Numbered from the stretch's first letter, positions 6,943-15,165 are shown. The stretch: 34,717 nt of DNA from Atopobiaceae bacterium UBA5363 (GCA_002407925.1 DHPN01000015.1:18155-52871); one strand, 5' to 3'. Made by a program: numbers and translations. Notes: generated from the letters alone by a model not told the origin.

Positions 6943-7439
6943 TAAGCCTTCTCAATGGCGTCAGCGTAGAAACAATCCAGCCGACTAAGACCAGCAAGCA
7001 GTACTTGCCGCTCCTCTTCGCTCATGTCAGCTGCGATGTTATCTGCCATCTTCTGATGAAAGATGACATGAAGGCGATAGATGGCCTCACCCTGATGAGT
7101 TAGTGTCACATCGACACGGCGGCCATCACGCGAGCTTCGGCTTTTTTTAAGCAAGCCCTTTCCTACCATGCGATTGACCGCCGAAGTTGCAGAAGGCACT
7201 TTGATGTTGAGCTTCAAGGCAATTTCGGAGACGCTGATAGAGTTCCCCGTATGGAGCGTCGCTCGCCCCACAGTTTCAAGAAGGTGGCTCTCGCTGACCG
7301 AAAGATCCAGCCCATGCCCGCGCTTAAGCAGCTTGCCCTCCAGGACATCAATTGAACCATATGTCGACGTAAGCAGTTCGACAAGCTTCTCGGCATATTC
7401 TATGTCGCAACCTACGCTCCCGCCGTCTGTTTCCTTCAT
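6942..7439 (-). CDS. MarR-family transcriptional regulator, FabT-like by position
   Basis: 165 residues with a MarR winged helix-turn-helix at about 45-115: SESHLLETVGR, SVSEIALKLNIKVPSATSAVNRMV (helix-turn-helix), GLLKKSRSSRDGRRVDVTLTHQG (wing with the conserved D-x-R). The flanks form the dimerisation helices. ATG 7439 follows GGAAGG by 4 bases. It heads what was a fatty-acid operon (FabH fragment, ACP, FabK fragment downstream), the position held by FabT, the MarR repressor of type II fatty-acid synthesis in streptococci; FabT uses acyl-ACP as co-repressor. A perfect palindrome at 7461-7501 lies 21 bases before its start, indicating self-regulation. The frame is intact. The MarR call is firm; FabT orthology is inferred from context only. 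Confidence 0.88.
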   Translation of the reverse strand: MKETDGGSVGCDIEYAEKLVELLTSTYGSIDVLEGKLLKRGHGLDLSVSESHLLETVGRATLHTGNSISVSEIALKLNIKVPSATSAVNRMVGKGLLKKSRSSRDGRRVDVTLTHQGEAIYRLHVIFHQKMADNIAADMSEEERQVLLAGLSRLDCFYADAIEKA

Positions 7440-7460
7440 GGTCCCTTCCTTGTGCCACAG

Positions 7461-7501
7461 CTTCTTATCTATTTAGTTAGTCTAACTAAATAGATAAGAA
7501 G
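7461..7501. promoter_or_regulatory. Perfect 41-bp palindromic operator upstream of marR/fabT-like gene
   Basis: Twenty-base arms (7461-7480 and 7482-7501) are exact reverse complements around one central base at 7481; the core is TTTAGTTAG-T-CTAACTAAA. This is typical of a MarR-family operator but longer and more perfect than usual. On the minus strand a TTGCCA hexamer lies 17 bases upstream of TATCTA inside the palindrome, so bound protein would cover the -10 region. Transcription would read into the MarR gene, the FabH fragment and acpP. Confidence 0.8.
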
Positions 7502-7617
7502 CACAAGTCTAAATGGCAAAATCAAACAGATAGGTTTTTTCGAGCACGGCTTTACCCTCAGATAAGAGGGCTAGTGCCAACATACAATTCTCACTTTTAC
7601 ATCTTCGCAAGAAAATA

Positions 7618-7658
7618 GCACGGCCTCCACTGCCTACAAAGGCAAGCTGAGACCGTGC
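7618..7658 (-). terminator. Intrinsic terminator after nfnB
   Basis: A long stem, GCACGGTCTC paired with GAGGCCGTGC (one G·T pair), with an inner TTGCCT/AGGCAG stem, is followed on the minus strand by TATTTTC. It lies 26 bases past the nfnB stop. Confidence 0.7.
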
Positions 7659-7683
7659 CATACTTTTCTGCGTCAGCAGGTTG

Positions 7684-9087
7684 TTATACTCTGACCAATG
7701 TCTCCTTGATGGAAGCAGCGGCCTTCTTGCCTGCACCCATGGCTAGAATGACTGTGGCTGCACCAGTCACAATGTCTCCACCAGCCCAAATCTTCGGGTT
7801 AGAGGTGCGGCCGTTCTCATCAGCCTCAATGTAGCCCCACTTGTTGGTCTTTATGTCGCCTATCATCTTCGCAAAGGGGTTCGCATTCGTTCCGATCGCG
7901 GATATGGCCACATCACAAGGAAGGATCTCTGTTGCTCCCTCGATAGGCTCAGGACGACGACGGCCAGAAGCGTCTGGCTCGCCTAGGCGCATCTTCTGCA
8001 CCTTAACGCTTGCGACAGCACCATTGTCTCCCGCAATGAATTCAAGCGGCGAAGCCAGCTCGTGAAGCTTGACACCCTCGGCCTTGGCATGCAGCACCTC
8101 AGCGCGACGAGCAGGCATTTCAGCCTCTGTACGACGGTAGCAAAGTGTGACTTCGTCAGCGCCTAGGCGCAGCGCGGTGCGGACTGAGTCCATAGCGACG
8201 TTTCCTCCACCGAAGACCACGACGTGCTTACCATGCTTGGTCGGCGTGTCATACTCGGGAAACTTGTTGGCTTTCATGAGGTTCACGCGTGTGAGGTACT
8301 CATTGGCGAAATAGACGTTGGGCAGGTTCTCGCCAGGGACGTTCAAAAACTTGGGGAGGCCGGCGCCCAGCGCGATATATAGCGCGTCAAAGCCCTGCGC
8401 AAAGAGCTCCTCCGCATCAGTGATGCGACCGACCACTGCGTTGTACTCGAATTTGACACCAAGCTTCTCCAGAGCGTCAATCTCACGCTTTACGACGGCT
8501 TTGGGAAGACGGAATTCGGGGATGCCATAGGCAAGCACGCCGCCGCCGGTAAAGAACGCTTCGAAAACCGTCACGTCAAAACCATCACGGGCCAGCTCGC
8601 CGGCGCAGGTGATGCCTGAGGGCCCGGAGCCAACAACGGCTACTTTCTTGCCGTTTTTTGGCGCTACCTTAGGAGCGGATGCAACCTCAGGCATATCGCC
8701 AAGGAAGCGCTCGAGCTGGCCTATCGCGACCGGCTCGCCCTTCTTGCCGCGGATGCATTTGCCTTCGCACTGGTTTTCCTGAGGGCAGACGCGCCCACAA
8801 ATGGCGGGCAGCATGGAATCCTCATGGATGATGTCGAGTCCCTTGCCGTATTGCTTCTCGCGTATGGCGGCAATAAACTGCGGGATCTTGATATTAACGG
8901 GGCAACCGTCGACGCAAAACGGGCGCTTGCAGTCGAGGCAACGGTTGGCCTCTGCCAGTGCCATTTCTTCAGTGAACCCCTTGTCAACGGGACGGAAGTC
9001 CTTCGCGCGCTCAGCTGCGTCCTCTTCGTTAGCAGGAGTGCGGGGTGACTTCATATCGGGAATATAGCGACCTTTTACTTGCGGCAT
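7684..9087 (-). CDS. nfnB: NADPH-linked NfnB/GltA-type flavoprotein (large subunit of NADH-dependent ferredoxin:NADP+ oxidoreductase)
   Basis: 467 residues, the size of NfnB and of the homologous glutamate synthase small subunit. Two N-terminal [4Fe-4S] motifs are seen: CLDCKRPFCVDGCP (C50, C53, C58, C62) and CGRVCPQENQCEGKC near 96-110. An FAD-binding VGSGPSGI follows near 150, then an NADP-binding VVFGGGNVAMDSV and C-terminal AGGDIVTGAATVILAMG. With NfnA next door this makes the Nfn complex, which couples NADPH oxidation or formation to ferredoxin and NAD by flavin-based electron bifurcation in anaerobes. ATG 9087 lies 10 bases after AGGAGG; a TTG at 9093 lies 4 bases after it and is an alternative. 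The start overlaps the end of nfnA, so the two are translationally coupled. No large glutamate synthase subunit is present. Confidence 0.85.
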   Translation of the reverse strand: MPQVKGRYIPDMKSPRTPANEEDAAERAKDFRPVDKGFTEEMALAEANRCLDCKRPFCVDGCPVNIKIPQFIAAIREKQYGKGLDIIHEDSMLPAICGRVCPQENQCEGKCIRGKKGEPVAIGQLERFLGDMPEVASAPKVAPKNGKKVAVVGSGPSGITCAGELARDGFDVTVFEAFFTGGGVLAYGIPEFRLPKAVVKREIDALEKLGVKFEYNAVVGRITDAEELFAQGFDALYIALGAGLPKFLNVPGENLPNVYFANEYLTRVNLMKANKFPEYDTPTKHGKHVVVFGGGNVAMDSVRTALRLGADEVTLCYRRTEAEMPARRAEVLHAKAEGVKLHELASPLEFIAGDNGAVASVKVQKMRLGEPDASGRRRPEPIEGATEILPCDVAISAIGTNANPFAKMIGDIKTNKWGYIEADENGRTSNPKIWAGGDIVTGAATVILAMGAGKKAAASIKETLVRV

Positions 9088-9917
9088 GCGCAATTCGCCT
9101 CCTCGAAGGCCTTGAGGGCTTGCCCTTCCTCTGTACGGTATGCAGCCTGACGAGCGCGCAGGTCATTCCAGTCAACCTTCGTAGCGTCAAAATCAGGGCC
9201 ATCCACGCAGGCAAACTTCGTCTGGCCATCGACCTCGACACGGCAGCAGCCACACATACCGGTGCCATCGACCATAATCGGGTTCAAAGAAGCGGTGATC
9301 GGCGTGTTGTATTTGGAAGCAGTGAGAGCAGAGAACTTCATCATCGGCACGGGGCCAACACAGAAGACATGATCTGTCTTTTTGGCCTTCAGCAGGCGCT
9401 CCAAAGGAGCTGTCACTACGCCCTTCTCGCCATACGAACCATCATCTGTCGTAATGTGGACGTGGTCGTCTGGCAAAATCTCGCGGAACTGATCTTCAAG
9501 AAGCAGAAGGCCCTTAGTCCGTGCGCCCATGATGGCATGCACTTCATGGCCAGTCTTAACAAGTTGACGCGTAATAGGGAATGCGATGGCTAGCCCAACG
9601 CCACCACCTATGACAGTCCAAACGCCGTCGCTAAATTGAGACGGGCGCCCCAGTGGTCCTGTAACGTCCTCAAAGACGTCACCAACCTCGTACATCGAGA
9701 GCATCTCTGTGGTCTTCCCAATTACCATGAAGATGAATTCAACCCAGCCCTCTTCCGGATTCCAGTCCGCGAAGGTAAATGGCACACGTTCACCCGTCTC
9801 ATTGGCACGCACCATAAGGAACTGGCCAGCATGTGCGTGTTTAGCCATTTGAGGCGCCTCTATGCGGAACTTGAACACCTTCTCAGAGAACCGCGTCTTT
9901 TCGAGGATTTTGTACAT
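9075..9917 (-). CDS. nfnA: NfnA-type FAD/NAD-binding ferredoxin reductase subunit
   Basis: 280 residues of the sulfide dehydrogenase/dihydroorotate dehydrogenase electron-transfer subunit family. An FAD-binding barrel occupies about residues 1-95 (HAGQFLMVRANETGERVPFT, with the R-x-P-[FY]-T/S flavin motif). The NAD-binding domain follows (VIGGGVGLAIAFP). Near the C-terminus sit the [2Fe-2S] ligands DGTGMCGCCRV and FACVDGP. ATG 9917 follows AGGAGAGGAG with about 7 bases between. Its last codons overlap the start of nfnB by 13 bases. In the Nfn complex NfnA binds NAD(H) and NfnB binds NADP(H) and the bifurcating FAD. A pyrimidine role (PyrK) is less likely, given the partner and lack of pyr genes. 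Confidence 0.85.
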   Translation of the reverse strand: MYKILEKTRFSEKVFKFRIEAPQMAKHAHAGQFLMVRANETGERVPFTFADWNPEEGWVEFIFMVIGKTTEMLSMYEVGDVFEDVTGPLGRPSQFSDGVWTVIGGGVGLAIAFPITRQLVKTGHEVHAIMGARTKGLLLLEDQFREILPDDHVHITTDDGSYGEKGVVTAPLERLLKAKKTDHVFCVGPVPMMKFSALTASKYNTPITASLNPIMVDGTGMCGCCRVEVDGQTKFACVDGPDFDATKVDWNDLRARQAAYRTEEGQALKAFEEANCACRK

Positions 9918-10101
9918 TAACTCTCTCCTCTCCTAAAAGCCTTATCAGATGGACGGCTCACAGAACGTACCTGCTCCCCGAATTACCCATGTTGGATGCG
10001 CCCTATCGACGCTTCGCTCACCAAGTTTTTATTTTAATCCTTTGCAAGAAGACAAAGGCTACGGCACATAGTAATATCAATCTATATACATGAGATCCAT
10101 C

Positions 10102-10692
10102 TTAAAAAGCATGGTCTTCTGCAATAGCGACTCCCTCATCCACGCTTAGCACACATGCGCTAGCCGCTTGTTGCACAGCACATTCAAACTGCTCAAGAAA
10201 GCTACCTTTCAGTGGCCTTAGCACATAGTCAGCGACGCTCATTTTTCCAGGAGGTCTCCCTATGCCACACTTGACGCGTGCAAAATCATGAGTGCCAAGC
10301 TTGGCTGAGATCGAACGAAGCCCGTTATGCGCATTTAGACCGCCGCCAAATTTCACTCGGATGGCACCGGCAGGAAGATCCACCTCGTCATGGACCACTA
10401 AAATCTCCTGAGGGGAAATCTCCAGTCGGCGCATGAGCTTGGAAAGCGGGCCACCGCTTGTGTTCATATATCCCTGTGGCTTGGCGAGGACGATCTGCCG
10501 CTCGCTTCCATCTTGGTTGGGCCAAGCGCAAAAGCTGATCAAGCAGCCCGCCTCTTCTTTCCAGTACTTAACCTTTTGTTGCACTGCAAGCGCGTCAACG
10601 ACGGCGAAGCCAACGTTGTGCCGCGTATGGCTGTAGCGCTCGCCAGGGTTCCCAAGCCCACATATGAGGCGAATGTCTTTTGGCGCAGTCAT
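10102..10692 (-). CDS. pth: Peptidyl-tRNA hydrolase
   Basis: Cleaves peptidyl-tRNA released from stalled ribosomes, recycling tRNA. 196 residues, normal for bacterial Pth. Diagnostic motifs: LICGLGNPGERYSHTRHNVGF with the catalytic His (RHNVGF), AKPQGYMNTSG, VVHDEVDLPAG with the conserved Asp, and GGGLNAHNGLRSI where the family usually has GGHNGL. ATG 10692 is preferred to an upstream in-frame codon because AAGGAG ends 4 bases before it and the first beta strand follows at the usual distance. It stands alone on the minus strand, divergent from a marR gene and 184 bases from nfnA, with no clear terminator between them. Confidence 0.95.
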   Translation of the reverse strand: MTAPKDIRLICGLGNPGERYSHTRHNVGFAVVDALAVQQKVKYWKEEAGCLISFCAWPNQDGSERQIVLAKPQGYMNTSGGPLSKLMRRLEISPQEILVVHDEVDLPAGAIRVKFGGGLNAHNGLRSISAKLGTHDFARVKCGIGRPPGKMSVADYVLRPLKGSFLEQFECAVQQAASACVLSVDEGVAIAEDHAF

Positions 10693-10819
10693 CTCTCTCC
10701 TTAGTATTCGGCATACCCTCAACAGTCTCAGCTTTCCCTCTATTCTAGTTTCAGCTCCCTGCCGTCAAAGCAGTAACGAGTACGGTTTGTGACGGATTTA
10801 TGTCTCTGGCTTTATTTTG

Positions 10820-10832
10820 CTAATACCATTAG
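10820..10832. promoter_or_regulatory. Operator-like site 1 for the second MarR regulator
   Basis: CTAAT-ACC-ATTAG, a perfect 5-base inverted repeat 81 bases before the MarR start and close in sequence to site 2. It may also affect the divergent pth gene. Confidence 0.45.
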
Positions 10833-10841
10833 TAAAAATTT

Positions 10842-10870
10842 TTGCAATAGCTAAGCTTACCACCTTAATA
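10842..10870 (+). promoter_or_regulatory. Candidate promoter of the marR-ABC unit
   Basis: TTGCAA (10842-10847) and TTAATA (10865-10870) are 17 bases apart, with an AT-rich tract AAAAATTTTT just upstream. The two operator-like sites flank it, as expected for a self-repressed MarR promoter. Confidence 0.4.
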
Positions 10871-10871
10871 A

Positions 10872-10884
10872 CTAATGACGTTAG
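10872..10884. promoter_or_regulatory. Operator-like site 2 for the second MarR regulator
   Basis: CTAATGACGTTAG shares 10 of 13 bases with site 1 (CTAATACCATTAG) and has CTAA/TTAG arms. It directly follows the candidate -10, where bound repressor would block initiation. Confidence 0.45.
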
Positions 10885-10913
10885 CTATTAGCTGTTCAGA
10901 AGAAGGGGTCACC

Positions 10914-11459
10914 GTGGGACAAGAAGGTAGTACAGCACGCAATGGGATCTCTGGCAAAGCCGTTGACTGGGAAGGGATAACCCACGAGCTCTTGAAGGCA
11001 TTGCATGGCTTTGGAAGATATCGCCATAAGAAAATGCCCAACATGGAGTTTCATGGCGAACTTGGCGTTCTCCATACCCTCTACCATGGAACCAAACCCT
11101 TGGCTCCCAGCGAGCTTGCCACAAAATGTCATGTGACAACAGCTCGCATGGCCAAAACACTCAACCAGCTTGAAAGCCAAGGCCTTATCATTCGAGAAAC
11201 AGATGCATCTGACCGCAGGCGCGTAATGGTGTCCCTCACAGTTGCGGGCAAGCAAGAAATCCAACGACGCTTCACACAAATGAGCTCCTATTTGACGGGC
11301 ATTCTCAAGGACCTGGGAGAAGATGATTCCTATGAGCTCATACGCATCATCAAGAGGCTTGCTGCAATCCTTTCTACGCGAGAGCAGTCCGCTGCCCGCT
11401 GCCAGCACGCTTGTGGAACACTCAAGATGGATGTTGCGGAGGCAGAGACGCACAGATGA
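10914..11459 (+). CDS. MarR-family transcriptional regulator of an adjacent (now broken) ABC exporter
   Basis: 181 residues with a MarR winged helix: FHGELGVLHTLYHG, PSELATKCHVTTARMAKTLNQL (helix-turn-helix), QGLIIRETDASDRRRVMVSLT (wing with D-x-R-R). The start is taken as GTG 10914 because AAGGGG ends 5 bases before it; ATG 10875 in the same frame would read through operator site 2 and has no ribosome site. Its TGA overlaps the ATG of the exporter remnant by 4 bases (ATGA), the usual coupling of MarR regulators with multidrug ABC pairs. The frame is intact although its target gene is broken. The C-terminal tail holds two Cys (CQHACG) with no known role. Confidence 0.85.
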   Translation: MGQEGSTARNGISGKAVDWEGITHELLKALHGFGRYRHKKMPNMEFHGELGVLHTLYHGTKPLAPSELATKCHVTTARMAKTLNQLESQGLIIRETDASDRRRVMVSLTVAGKQEIQRRFTQMSSYLTGILKDLGEDDSYELIRIIKRLAAILSTREQSAARCQHACGTLKMDVAEAETHR

Positions 11460-12294
11460 AGCTCACCAAATTGCTGAGAGGGCACATCCCCCAGACCCTT
11501 CTAGTGTTTTCTTTGCTTTTCGTACAGGCTATTTGTGACCTTTCCCTGCCCCGCTATCTGTCTGACATCGTCGATGTCGGCATCGTCGGACAAAGGGCCG
11601 GAGTTTTTTCACTGTTGGCATGGTTGCGATAATCTTGCCGCGTGCTGAAGTCTCGATAGACCGTGTGGAGGAAGTGCTTCACGTCACACCGGAGATCAAG
11701 TCTCCTAGCAACGGCATCGCCCCTGCAATAGGTGGGCCTCGTGGTGAGCTTATTTTCAGGAAGGTAAAAATGTCCCTCGCCGATCTACGCTCACGCATTG
11801 GCTACGTACCACAGAAGGCCTTCCTTTTCTCCGGGACCATCGCATCAAACATCGCTTTCGGAGCCATCTCAAAAGACCCGGAGGTGATTGCAGATGTTGT
11901 TGATACCGCTCAAGCCCGCGAAATTGTTGAGCAAAGGGATAGAAAGCTAGATGCAGAAATTTCTCAGGGAGGCACAGATCTATCGGGCGGACAGCGTCAG
12001 CTTCTCACGATTGCTCGCGCCGTCCTGGCCAACCGTCCCATATTAATTTTGGATGAGGCGACCTCGAATGTAAACACGCGCACCGAATGGCACATACAGC
12101 ATGCTATGGATCGGCTTATGGCTCATAGGACAAGCTTTGTCATTGCGCACAGACTCTCGACAATTCGAGATGCGGATTTGATCTTGGTCCTGCATGACGG
12201 CGACATAGTCGAAAAGGGGACGCATGATGAGCTCCTGGCCAAGGGAGGATTTTATGCGAACCTTTACCAATCCCAGTTCGACACTGTAGCATGA
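11456..12294 (+). pseudogene. Multidrug-type ABC exporter remnant with internal deletions and a frameshift
   Basis: The first 50 or so codons (MKLTKLLRGHIPQTLLVFSL ... LPRYLSDIVDVGIV) are the first transmembrane helix of a fused TMD-NBD exporter. The frame then shifts near a run of six T at 11605-11610, and nearly all of the membrane domain is missing. What follows is the linker (RAEVSIDRVEEVL) and the ATPase domain without its Walker A: GELIFRKV jumps directly to MSLADLRSRIGYVPQ. The Q-loop, LSGGQRQ signature, Walker B ILILDEATS and H-loop IAHRLSTI remain. Such a protein could neither form a channel nor bind ATP normally. At least two deletions and one frameshift are needed. The second half-transporter usual in such pairs is absent. 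Confidence 0.88.
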
Positions 12295-12376
12295 GGGGCA
12301 ACTGACGCATTTCAATTGCCCATCTATTGCTGTGATACCCTACCTTTGCAGCAAAGTCATATGCAAAGCTATATAC

Positions 12377-12411
12377 AAAACGTCGTGCCCCTCACAAAGG
12401 GGGGCACGACG
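12377..12411 (-). terminator. Strong intrinsic terminator of the glmU-prs unit
   Basis: An 11-bp perfect stem, CGTCGTGCCCC and GGGGCACGACG, with a 9-base loop is followed on the minus strand by TTTTG. It begins 37 bases after the prs stop. Confidence 0.88.
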
Positions 12412-12447
12412 AAATTCAATGCTCATAACTATACAGAGGGAGATTGC

Positions 12448-13455
12448 TTATAGCTCTCTTCCGCCACCGAATATGGTCGAGACTGACTGATCCGTATAGA
12501 CCTTATAGATGGCCTCTGCCAGCTCAGGCGCAACCGAAACCGTCTTTATCTTGGAGCCAGGCCTGTTGGCTACCGCGCAAGGGATGGCATCCGTGACAAC
12601 GCATTCGACAATTGGGGCCTCTTGCAACCGCTGTATTGCAGGGCCTGAGAAGATCCCATGGGTTGCACAGACGTAGATATCGCCTGCCCCGCGCTTTTTG
12701 AGCTCTTTCACCGACCCGCAAAGCGTGCCCGCCGTGTCAATCATATCATCGTTAATGATGCAGATCTTATCCTTGATATCTCCGATGACAGCCATGACCT
12801 CTGACACATTGTGCCTCGGACGCCCCTTATGAGCGATCGCCAACGAGCAGCCGAGCATATCCGAGAGAATCTTTGCAGCTTTTGCGCGACCAACGTCAGG
12901 CGAGACGACAACGACGTCCTCTGGGTCCCAACCCTTTTCCTCGGCTATCTGATGATAGTAGCTACCAAAGAGATCAAGCGCTGTGAGGTGCGTAACAGGT
13001 ATGTCGAAAAAGCCCTGAATTTGGCCTTGGTGCAAATCAAGCGTTATGACACGATCAACGCCTGCAGTCTCTAGCAAGTTGGCTACAAGCCGTGCAGTAA
13101 TAGGCTCACGGCTGGCAGCCTTTCGATCCTGGCGAGCATAGGCATAGTGCGGAATAACTGCCGTCACCGAAGCTGCTGACGCGCGCTTTGCCGCATCTGT
13201 GGCAATCAGAAGTTCCATGAGCAGGTCGTTGACGTTTTGCCCGGCAATGCTCTGGATGATGAAGACCTCGTCGCCACGAACTGACTCCTCATAGCGAGCG
13301 TAGATCTCTCCGTTTGCGAACTTTTCGAGCTGCAATCCTTGTAGTTCGAGATGCAGTATGCCCGCAATAGCTTGCGAAAGCTCGGGGTTACCGCTGCCGC
13401 TATAGAGTTTGATCTCTTTGTGCGCAACGATCGGATTACTCAGGTTCTCGTACAT
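12448..13455 (-). CDS. prs: Ribose-phosphate pyrophosphokinase (PRPP synthase)
   Basis: Makes 5-phosphoribosyl 1-diphosphate from ribose 5-phosphate and ATP for nucleotide, His and Trp synthesis. The 335-residue protein shows class I features: KLYSGSGNPELSQAIA, FANGEIYARYEESVRG, YARQDRKAASREPITARLVA (catalytic flexible-loop region), DLHQGQIQGFFDIP, and the PRPP-binding loop IINDDMIDTAGTL. The N-terminus is about 15 residues longer than many homologues. ATG 13455 follows the glmU stop without a gap, with AAAGG 7 bases upstream inside glmU, so glmU and prs form one unit, a pairing widespread in Gram-positive bacteria. A terminator follows. Confidence 0.96.
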   Translation of the reverse strand: MYENLSNPIVAHKEIKLYSGSGNPELSQAIAGILHLELQGLQLEKFANGEIYARYEESVRGDEVFIIQSIAGQNVNDLLMELLIATDAAKRASAASVTAVIPHYAYARQDRKAASREPITARLVANLLETAGVDRVITLDLHQGQIQGFFDIPVTHLTALDLFGSYYHQIAEEKGWDPEDVVVVSPDVGRAKAAKILSDMLGCSLAIAHKGRPRHNVSEVMAVIGDIKDKICIINDDMIDTAGTLCGSVKELKKRGAGDIYVCATHGIFSGPAIQRLQEAPIVECVVTDAIPCAVANRPGSKIKTVSVAPELAEAIYKVYTDQSVSTIFGGGREL

Positions 13456-14844
13456 CTATTCGCCTTTCTTCAGCCGGGTCATGCGCGCCGAGGCATAGCC
13501 CTCGACTATCTTTTCCTCCGAACGCTCCAGAGCCAACGCATCTGCTGGCACGTCGCGTGTAATGCATGAGCTTGCCCCGACAATCGCCCCGTCGCCAATG
13601 GTGACAGGTGCGACCATCATCGTGTCCGATCCGATGAAAACATCGTCCCCGATCACTGTCTTGTTCTTGTGAACACCATCGTAGTTGCAAGTAATGGACC
13701 CAGCGCCGATGTTGACGCCTGAGCCCATGGTCGTATCTCCTATATATGAGAGATGTGGGACCTTCGAGCCCTTTCCAATGGTGGAGTTCTTGATCTCCAC
13801 ATGGGTCCCTGCCTTTGACCCATCGAGTAGATGGGCTCCCGGCCGCAGGTAAGCGCGAGGGCCACAGTTAACATCATTTTCCAGCACAGCCTTAATTGCA
13901 ACGGTCTCGTCCACGGTGCAGCCGTTGCCGATGCGTGTGTCAGTAAGACGCGTGTTGGGCCCGATCATGCAGCCTTCACCTATATGCGTGTCCCCCCAAA
14001 GCATTGTCAATGGCAGCAATGTCGTGTCGCACCCAACACTAACATCAGGTCCGACCCAGACCAAGCCTGGGTCGAGCATCGTAACGCCTTCACTCATGAG
14101 CTTTTCGTTGATGCGACGCTGCATTATTCGGCTGGCTTCCGCCAGCTGCTTTCGAGAGTTAACCCCTAACAGCTCTGCATAGTCATCACAGTGGACGCTG
14201 CTTACCGCCAAGCCGTGCCGAAGAAAGATGGAGACCATGTCTGTAAGATAGTATTCGTGCTGCACGTTGTCACAATCGAGCTCGCCTATATGAGCCCTTA
14301 GCGCGGCTGCGTCAAACGCATAAACGCTCGAGTTGCACTCATGAAGGCTCTTGCGCTGCTCTGTCGTGCAGTCCCTATCCTCGACAATAGCCTGCACGCA
14401 CCCATTGTCGCCAAAGATGACCCGCCCATAGCCTGATGCGTCAGGGGGAACCATGGTTAGCACCGTCTCTTGTGCCCCTGATGAGGCGCCTTCGATGAGC
14501 GCACAAAGCGTCTCAGGCCTCAACAGAGGCGAATCGCCGGGAAGAACAAGCACGGTACCTTCCCGTATCTGAGCCTGCTCAAGAGCTATTTTTACGGCGT
14601 GTCCTGTCCCTTTGCGCTCGCTTTGCTGGACGCACTTAACGCCCTGCTCATGCGCGAGTAATGACCGTATCTCATCGGAGCCATTACCGACAACCACGAC
14701 GATGCACCGCACCCCCGCTTTTTGGACGGCCCGTACGCTCCACAAGACAAGCGGAAGACCTAATAATGTATGTGCAACCTTAGGATGATGGGACTTCATG
14801 CGCGTACCCTCGCCAGCAGCGAGAATAACCGCTGTAATTGGCAT
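13456..14844 (-). CDS. glmU: Bifunctional N-acetylglucosamine-1-phosphate uridyltransferase / glucosamine-1-phosphate acetyltransferase
   Basis: Last two steps of UDP-GlcNAc synthesis for peptidoglycan. The 462-residue protein has the N-terminal nucleotidyltransferase (VILAAGEGTRMKSHHPKVAH near residue 5, GDSPLLRP, GYGRVI, NSSVYAFD) and a C-terminal left-handed beta-helix of hexapeptide repeats from about 250 (IGEGCMIGPNTRL, AYLRPGAHLLDGSKAGTHVE, VPHLSYIGD, NIGAGSITCNYDG), all conserved. ATG 14844 follows GGAGG by 7 bases. Directly upstream is tRNA-Gln on the same strand, and a TATAGT hexamer about 40 bases before the start is a possible -10. GlmS at 22811 supplies the glucosamine phosphate branch, so two enzymes of the route are in this window. 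Confidence 0.97.
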   Translation of the reverse strand: MPITAVILAAGEGTRMKSHHPKVAHTLLGLPLVLWSVRAVQKAGVRCIVVVVGNGSDEIRSLLAHEQGVKCVQQSERKGTGHAVKIALEQAQIREGTVLVLPGDSPLLRPETLCALIEGASSGAQETVLTMVPPDASGYGRVIFGDNGCVQAIVEDRDCTTEQRKSLHECNSSVYAFDAAALRAHIGELDCDNVQHEYYLTDMVSIFLRHGLAVSSVHCDDYAELLGVNSRKQLAEASRIMQRRINEKLMSEGVTMLDPGLVWVGPDVSVGCDTTLLPLTMLWGDTHIGEGCMIGPNTRLTDTRIGNGCTVDETVAIKAVLENDVNCGPRAYLRPGAHLLDGSKAGTHVEIKNSTIGKGSKVPHLSYIGDTTMGSGVNIGAGSITCNYDGVHKNKTVIGDDVFIGSDTMMVAPVTIGDGAIVGASSCITRDVPADALALERSEEKIVEGYASARMTRLKKGE

Positions 14845-14958
14845 GTGCTTGCCTCCGCGACAGTTCTAACTGACTTGTCCCTTACAGGAACACTATAGCG
14901 CAGATGTACACAAGGGCACGGATTCTCTCAAATATGATCCAAATGCCAAACAATTAAT

Positions 14959-15032
14959 TGGCTGGGGCAGAGGGATTCGAACCCCCATTGACGGCACCAA
15001 AAACCGCTGTCCTGCCATTGGACGATACCCCA
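14959..15032 (-). tRNA. tRNA-Gln, anticodon UUG
   Basis: On the minus strand the 5' arm TGGGGTA pairs with TGCCCCA (one G·T), the anticodon loop is TTTTGGT with TTG at positions 34-36, and the T-arm carries GGTTCGAATCC. CCA is encoded after the discriminator G (14959-14961). The 5' TGGGGTA acceptor and the loop match bacterial tRNA-Gln. Confidence 0.95.
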
Positions 15033-15165
15033 ATTACTTTTATATTCTAACAGGTTCCCCAAGCATGTCACTTGATTAATGGCACATGCTTGCAAGCAGA
15101 AAAACAGACTTGCTGAGAGTCTTGCGGGAATGCGCGAGCAATACCTTCTCTCTTCTCAGAGTACC

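Noticed and set aside
7509..7736. 75-codon minus-strand frame between nfnB and the palindrome
   Set aside because: It covers the nfnB terminator and the marR promoter and has no family resemblance.
7684..9087. Glutamate synthase small subunit as the primary call
   Set aside because: No large subunit is adjacent, and the NfnA partner directly upstream makes NfnB the better reading.
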